Source of the DNA: Fidelibacterota bacterium | Lineage (GTDB): Bacteria; Fidelibacterota; Fidelibacteria; Fidelibacterales; Fidelibacteraceae | Assembly: GCA_029931905.1 (NCBI GenBank) | Contig: JAOZRH010000010.1 | Coordinates: forward strand, 7,314 to 24,918 | DNA: 17,605 bases | Reading direction: 5' to 3' | Shown: piece by piece, positions 16,426 to 17,605 of the stretch | Layout: every line of letters begins with the position of its first letter | Numbering within the stretch: position 1 is the stretch's first letter | The notes under the pieces: model-generated | Database searches by the model: none | What the model was told of the DNA's origin: nothing | What the model saw: only the letters and a program-made list of their open reading frames with translations | Translations under genes and position numbers: made by a program

Positions 16426-17325
16426 ATGAAAAAAATCAACTATTTATTAATATTGTTTATGATTATAACCCTATTTGTATCTTGTAGTAAAAAACCTAAA
16501 AGTATAGATACAGAATATGGTAAATTAATACATGTAAAAATGGATAATGCTCCATTTCCACATGATTCAAGAAAAAATGGATATACTTATAAAGAGGAAT
16601 TTTATTCATTTGATGGACATTATGACGATAATACTGTTGCAATTTTGATTCCAAAAAATTATTCAGTATCAAAAAAAGTTGATTTTGTTGTTCATTTTCA
16701 CGGCTGGAACAACTCTGTTGACAGTGTGTTAGCTCAATTTCAATTATTAGAACAATTTTCAGAATCGAAGAAAAATGCAATTCTAATCGTTCCACAAGGA
16801 CCAAAAAATGCATCTGATTCATTTGGTGGTAAATTGAGCGAAGAAGGCGGATTTGACAGATTTATGGAAGAACTTATGACTATATTAAAGGAAAATAATT
16901 ATCTAAACAATGATACTAAAATTAATAGGATTGTATTAACAGGACACAGCGGTGGATACAAAGTAATCTCTGAGATTATTAGTCAAAATATAATATTCAA
17001 GAAAATAAAGGAAATTTATCTATTTGACGCTTTATACGGCGAAACAACTAAGTTTTTAGATTGGGTGAATGTTGCAGGTCAAAGATTTTTCGTTATCTAT
17101 ACGGATAACGGAGGAACCAAGGAAAATACTAAAGAATTAGTTAAATTATTAAAAGGATATGGATTTCCATACTATTATCAAACTACTAGAAAAGTGAAAG
17201 AATGGGAATTAATTAAAAATCCAATAATGGTGTTACATAGCGATCTCGGTCACAATGAAGTTATGTATGAAAGAAAAATGTTTAAGAAAGTTCTTAAATA
17301 TGGACGATTAGATAAGATTAAATAA
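16426..17325 (+). CDS. Lipoprotein with alpha/beta-hydrolase fold
   Basis: The 299-residue protein begins with a lipoprotein signal peptide (Met-Lys-Lys, hydrophobic core, lipobox LFVSC, Cys20) and should be lipid-anchored on the periplasmic side or in the outer membrane. The rest reads as an alpha/beta hydrolase. There is an oxyanion-type HFHGWNN loop, a nucleophile elbow GHSGG with Ser175, a plausible Asp201 in LFDALYG and His276 in DLGHNEVM; strand-helix order and spacing fit a Ser-Asp-His triad. The substrate is unknown; esterase, peptidase or deacylase activity is possible. I do not recognise a named family. It has its own transcription unit, divergent from hldD, with no visible terminator hairpin after the stop. 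Confidence 0.75.
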   Translation: MKKINYLLILFMIITLFVSCSKKPKSIDTEYGKLIHVKMDNAPFPHDSRKNGYTYKEEFYSFDGHYDDNTVAILIPKNYSVSKKVDFVVHFHGWNNSVDSVLAQFQLLEQFSESKKNAILIVPQGPKNASDSFGGKLSEEGGFDRFMEELMTILKENNYLNNDTKINRIVLTGHSGGYKVISEIISQNIIFKKIKEIYLFDALYGETTKFLDWVNVAGQRFFVIYTDNGGTKENTKELVKLLKGYGFPYYYQTTRKVKEWELIKNPIMVLHSDLGHNEVMYERKMFKKVLKYGRLDKIK

Positions 17326-17512
17326 AATTCGATACTAAAATGCTATTATTTTTTACAACAAATAGAAATTACACTTTAAATACCACTTCGTATAATATAT
17401 ATTATGTAAACTAATAGGTATATTTAGGCGATTATTAGGTCTATTTTGTTTTTTTTGTAAAAATATTCTATATACTCTACTATTATGTTGAAATAGGAAA
17501 ATTAAATTAAAC
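17326..17512. other. AT-rich non-coding spacer
   Basis: I see no gene here. It contains a 14-base perfect AT palindrome (17392-17405), three TAGG tetramers at 17415, 17425 and 17436 (10 and 11 bases apart, so on one face of the helix), and a T-rich run at 17442-17457. No clear intrinsic terminator for the hydrolase gene was found. Confidence 0.5.
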
Positions 17513-17538
17513 CACCGAGTTCACCGAGAAGCACCGAA
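17513..17538 (+). repeat. Tandem CACCGAG-type short repeat
   Basis: Three copies of a GC-rich heptamer, CACCGAG, CACCGAG and CACCGAA, begin at 17513, 17522 and 17532 and are separated by 2 and 3 bases. They stand out against the AT-rich surroundings. Similar strings of the CACxGAG type are known to me from intergenic DNA of many environmental bacteria, often near small accessory or transposase genes; that link is recall, not shown here. Confidence 0.6.
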
Positions 17539-17558
17539 AATATTTGAAGTTTGAATTG

Positions 17559-17578
17559 CCACGAGTTTTAACTCGTGG
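17559..17578 (+). repeat. Perfect 9-base hairpin, REP/RAYT-like
   Basis: CCACGAGTT (17559-17567) and AACTCGTGG (17570-17578) are perfect inverted arms with only TT between them. Such CCACGAG...CTCGTGG hairpins resemble the palindromes beside REP-associated tyrosine transposases (IS200-like Y1 family). It has no T-run, so it is not a standard terminator. The right arm overlaps GGAG (17577-17580), a possible ribosome site for the ATG at 17585. Confidence 0.5.
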
Positions 17579-17584
17579 AGAAAA

Positions 17585-17605
17585 ATGAACAATAAAAAAG
17601 GACTT
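17585..17605 (+). CDS. Possible start of a new gene, cut by the window end
   Basis: An ATG with GGAG four bases upstream opens seven codons (Met-Asn-Asn-Lys-Lys-Gly-Leu) that run to the end of the window. Given the hairpin and repeat just upstream, a transposase or other accessory gene is a reasonable guess. Seven residues do not allow any family call, and this could be chance. Confidence 0.25.

Noticed and set aside
16496..16822. 108-codon minus-strand frame inside the hydrolase gene
   Set aside because: It is fully covered by the plus-strand lipoprotein hydrolase gene, which has a signal peptide, a ribosome site and a catalytic triad.
17513..17538. CACCGAG repeats as a CRISPR array
   Set aside because: Units of 7 bases with 2-3 base gaps are far too short for repeat-spacer units, and no cas gene is present.

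Overview
The window is AT-rich DNA (about 30% GC by eye) from a Gram-negative bacterium. The evidence for an outer membrane is a gene for ADP-heptose epimerase (LPS core heptose), two lipoproteins with a lipobox, and a SPOR-domain protein. Shine-Dalgarno motifs (AAGGAG/GGAG) precede many genes, and TAA and TGA both act as normal stops. The long basic N-terminal extension of RNase III, and the short CACCGAG repeat next to a CCACGAG hairpin at the right end, are features I associate with low-GC uncultured phyla of the FCB/Bacteroidetes-Cloacimonadota kind. No rRNA or other phylogenetic marker is present, so this placement is inference only.

Layout. At the left edge one plus-strand PfkB-family sugar/nucleoside kinase (91-999) converges with a run of 16 minus-strand genes (16302 down to 1024). 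Read in the direction of transcription, that run is: hldD (heptose epimerase), dus (tRNA-dihydrouridine synthase), lon, a COG2403-type P-loop protein, arcC (carbamate kinase), ndk, a SPOR lipoprotein, a MATE transporter, yceD (DUF177), rpmF, fabH, fabD, fabG, acpP, fabF and rnc. Right of hldD a divergent plus-strand gene encodes a lipoprotein with an alpha/beta-hydrolase catalytic triad. The last 280 bases carry no confirmed gene but hold a GC-rich repeat cluster and a perfect hairpin just before a possible new start codon, probably the edge of a REP/RAYT-like element.

How the genes work together. yceD to rnc is the classical ribosome/fatty-acid/RNA-processing operon. FabD charges ACP with malonate, FabH starts the chain, FabF extends it and FabG reduces it. 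RNase III and L32 share the transcript. plsX, which usually sits between rpmF and fabH, is missing. A consensus-like promoter lies so close to the yceD ATG that the mRNA would be nearly leaderless. The MATE gene has its own strong promoter with a perfect inverted repeat over the predicted transcription start, as expected of a repressor operator. lon, the COG2403 gene, arcC and ndk are packed with gaps of 0 to 14 bases and probably form one operon. The COG2403-arcC pair is the least understood unit here.

The window is mostly housekeeping. The most interesting points are the COG2403/ArcC pair, the two promoter architectures, the absent plsX, an unusual residue in Ndk, and the repeat/hairpin element at the right end.
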